A stretch of DNA of 64,000 nucleotides from NCBI GenBank assembly GCA_964589175.1, contig CAZPRY010000001.1:162132-226131 (forward strand), written 5' to 3'. Shown here piece by piece: positions 61,998 through 64,000 of the stretch. Below the pieces are notes generated by a model, which saw nothing but the letters and a program-made list of their open reading frames with translations, made no database searches and was not told the origin of the DNA. Position numbers and translations under genes: made by a program. Origin of the DNA: CAZPRY01 sp964589175 (GTDB lineage Bacteria; Fidelibacterota; UBA2242). Numbering within the stretch: position 1 is the stretch's first letter; each line of letters opens with the position of its first letter.

Positions 61998-63736
61998 GTA
62001 AGATTACTGGCAAAATAATCGGAATTAACGGTAACATGATCACTGTTAGCGTGGATGGCGACATCATCCAGAATGAAGTAGGATACGCGATGACGGGCGA
62101 AGAGCGCCTGAAATCGGAAGTGATCAAGATCTCCGGCAACAACGCCTTCATGCAGGTTTTTGAGAGCACGAAGGGTCTCAAAGTCGGTGATACGGTGGAA
62201 TTTACCCGGGAACTGCTTTCTGTTCAATTGGGACCCGGTCTCCTCGCTATGGTTTACGACGGATTACAGAATCCGCTCAACGATCTGGCCGCCAAACACG
62301 GTTTCTTCCTGAAGCGGGGTGTGGTTCTTGAAGCCCTGGATTCCGGGAAAAAGTGGGAGTTCACCCCCGGCGTCAAGAAAGGGGACAAAGTCACCGGCGG
62401 CGATTCGCTGGGCTTTGTGCCGGAAGGCATTTTCGAACACCAGATTTTCGTGCCCTTCGGCCTCTCCGGCGAATACACCGTTCAATCGATTACGGATAAG
62501 GGCGCGTATACGATTGAAAAGATAATTGCCGAGGTGGCGGACAGCCGTGGGAATACTCACAAATTAAAGATGTATTTCGAGTGGCCGGTGAAACTGCCGG
62601 TGAAAACTTACCGTGAAAAACTGGTTCCGAAAGAACCACTGGTGACCCAGGTCAGGATTATCGATACCTTTTTCCCGGTTGCGAAAGGCGGCACTTATTG
62701 TATCCCGGGCCCCTTCGGCGCGGGGAAAACGGTTTTGCAGCAGATCACCAGTAAATATGCGGAAGCCGACATCGTCATCATCGCGGCCTGCGGCGAGCGC
62801 GCCGGCGAGGTTGTCGAGACGTTGCGTGAGTTCCCGGAGATCACCGATCCGCGCACCGGTAAATCGCTGATGGAGAGAACCATCATCATTTGTAATACCA
62901 GCTCCATGCCGGTCGCCGCGCGCGAGGCTTCGGTCTACACCGCAACGACGCTGGGTGAATATTACCGCCAGATGGGCCTGAATGTGCTCCTGCTGGCCGA
63001 CTCGACTTCCCGCTGGGCGCAGGCCATGCGCGAGTTGTCGGGACGCCTGGAAGAGATCCCGGGTGAAGAGGCCTTCCCGGCCTACCTGGAATCCCGTATC
63101 GCCCAGTTTTACGAGCGCGCCGGACTGGTGGAGTTGAACAACGGCAAAACCGGCAGCCTGACCATCGGCGGCACGGTGAGCCCCGCCGGCGGCAACTTCG
63201 AAGAACCCGTGACGCAGTCCACCCTGAAAGTCGTCGGCGCTTTTCACGGACTTTCCCGCGATCGTTCCAACGCCCGGCGCTACCCGGCCATCGATCCGCT
63301 GGACAGCTGGTCCAAATACAGCAGCTTCATCGATGACGAACTGATTCGCGACTCCCGCAAGATACTCTTCAAGGGTAATGAAGTTCACCAGATGATGCTG
63401 GTCGTCGGCGAAGAGGGCACCTCGCTGGATGATTTCGTGATTTACCTGAAGTCCGAATTTCTGGACAGCGTCTACCTCCAGCAAAACTCGTTTGATGCCG
63501 TGGACGGCGCCAGTTCGCCGCAGCGGCAGGACTACATTTTCAGGAAAGTGCATCAGGTGCTGTCAGCGCATTTCGATCTGAAAGAAAAGCAGGCGGCGCG
63601 CGATTTCTTCAACAAGCTGCGCCAGCATTTCATCGATTGGAACTATATCGATATGACGCTGGACGATTTCGCGAAACAGGAAAAGTTAATTGATAAACTC
63701 ATAGAGGAACACTCGGGCAATGAGAAGAGTCTATAA
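61994..63736 (+). CDS. atpA: V/A-type ATPase catalytic subunit A
   Basis: 580 residues. Walker A is GPFGAGKTVLQQ at about residue 236; the V-type non-homologous insertion lies ahead of it (residues about 110-190). ACGERAGEVVETLREFPEI, DSTSRWAQAMRELSGRLEEI and GSLTIGGTVSPAGGNFEEP are V-type catalytic motifs. It hydrolyses or makes ATP with subunit B. Direction of the pump (synthesis or ion export, H+ or Na+) is not visible from this subunit. Confidence 0.97.
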   Translation: MSKITGKIIGINGNMITVSVDGDIIQNEVGYAMTGEERLKSEVIKISGNNAFMQVFESTKGLKVGDTVEFTRELLSVQLGPGLLAMVYDGLQNPLNDLAAKHGFFLKRGVVLEALDSGKKWEFTPGVKKGDKVTGGDSLGFVPEGIFEHQIFVPFGLSGEYTVQSITDKGAYTIEKIIAEVADSRGNTHKLKMYFEWPVKLPVKTYREKLVPKEPLVTQVRIIDTFFPVAKGGTYCIPGPFGAGKTVLQQITSKYAEADIVIIAACGERAGEVVETLREFPEITDPRTGKSLMERTIIICNTSSMPVAAREASVYTATTLGEYYRQMGLNVLLLADSTSRWAQAMRELSGRLEEIPGEEAFPAYLESRIAQFYERAGLVELNNGKTGSLTIGGTVSPAGGNFEEPVTQSTLKVVGAFHGLSRDRSNARRYPAIDPLDSWSKYSSFIDDELIRDSRKILFKGNEVHQMMLVVGEEGTSLDDFVIYLKSEFLDSVYLQQNSFDAVDGASSPQRQDYIFRKVHQVLSAHFDLKEKQAARDFFNKLRQHFIDWNYIDMTLDDFAKQEKLIDKLIEEHSGNEKSL

Positions 63737-64000
63737 TAAGATTTTAAGCGTATCGGGAAACGTCATCACGGTTAAGGCCGAAGATATAGCCAATGAGGAA
63801 CTGGCCGAGATCACGACGCGCCGCGGCAAATCGCTGGCGCAGGTGATCAAACTGGACGATGACATCGTCTCGCTGCAGGTCTTCGCCGGCAGCCAGGGCA
63901 TCTGTACCAGTGACGAGGTGCGCTTCCTGGGACACCCGATGCGTGTGACCTTTACCGATAATATGCTGGGCCGCATCTTTTCCTGCAGCGGCGACCCCCT
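63720..64000 (+). CDS. atpB: V/A-type ATPase subunit B, N-terminal part
   Basis: 93 codons reach the right edge. It begins MRRVYNKILSVSGNVITVKA and contains LGHPMRVTFTDNMLGRIFSC, the N-terminal barrel of V-type B subunits; the nucleotide region is beyond the edge. The ATG overlaps the end of atpA by 17 bases. Confidence 0.92.
   Translation, partial: MRRVYNKILSVSGNVITVKAEDIANEELAEITTRRGKSLAQVIKLDDDIVSLQVFAGSQGICTSDEVRFLGHPMRVTFTDNMLGRIFSCSGDP

Noticed and set aside
62564..63553. 329-codon minus-strand frame opposite atpA
   Set aside because: Antisense of a complete, conserved ATPase subunit.
1..64000. CRISPR array, prophage, transposase or attachment site
   Set aside because: No spaced direct repeats, integrase, transposase or phage structural gene was seen on reading both strands; the octamer array lacks spacers.

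Overview
The window is a chromosomal segment from a diderm, apparently anaerobic bacterium. An LpxH-like lipid A enzyme, a TonB/ExbB/ExbD system, a TonB-dependent receptor and two predicted outer-membrane barrels show an outer membrane. Pyruvate:ferredoxin oxidoreductase, butyrate kinase with phosphotransbutyrylase, a pyrophosphate-type phosphofructokinase, a membrane pyrophosphatase and a V/A-type ATPase point to fermentative or respiratory anaerobic metabolism with pyrophosphate-based energy saving. This mix (PorV/PorQ-like barrel, DUF2764-type V-ATPase operon, ExbB-ExbD-ExbD-TonB order) suggests the FCB side of the bacterial tree, for example a Calditrichota/KSB1-like lineage. That placement is inference; no rRNA gene is present. 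No prophage, insertion sequence or CRISPR array was seen.

Layout. 1-5.3 kb (minus): molybdenum hydroxylase of the xanthine dehydrogenase family as three genes (FAD, 2Fe-2S, Mo) followed by an allantoinase/dihydroorotase-type amidohydrolase and the start of an AT-rich unknown gene. 5.5-7.2 kb: a metallophosphoesterase and a methyltransferase. 7.5-13.8 kb (plus): a cytochrome c maturation protein, a decayed STAS-like fragment, a five-heme cytochrome, a one-heme predicted outer-membrane barrel and a TonB-dependent receptor; this is the most likely redox or metal-trafficking module. 13.9-23.9 kb: gpmI, an exported tldD with pmbA, plsX, a small unknown protein, an M20 peptidase, a histidine kinase and a PAS-like protein. 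24-31.2 kb (minus): PFOR, PPi-type phosphofructokinase, ptb and buk. 31.5-38.9 kb: lpxH-like gene, nitrilase-family amidase, Na/Ca exchanger, exbB-exbD-exbD-tonB, and an envelope operon (peptidase-MA protein, PorV/PorQ-like barrel, small cytochrome). 39-53.3 kb (minus): priA, then a long housekeeping run that reads in transcription order ruvB-queA-ispD-ispF-dedA-gltX-ispE-tRNA-Gln-prs-rplY-pth-hppA-rpsF-rpsR-rplI. 53.5-60.6 kb (minus): purA, secD-secF, and a pair resembling the Helicobacter cell-shape enzymes Csd6 and Csd4. 60.9-64 kb (plus): start of a V/A-ATPase operon (E, DUF2764, A, partial B).

The genes most worth a second look are the csd6-csd4 pair with a duplicated NTF2-like domain, the cytochrome/barrel/receptor cluster with two look-alike promoters, the pth gene whose conserved N-terminus lies behind a homopolymer frame break, and the pairing of PPi-phosphofructokinase with a membrane pyrophosphatase. 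I did not find a multigene system that I can confidently call undescribed.
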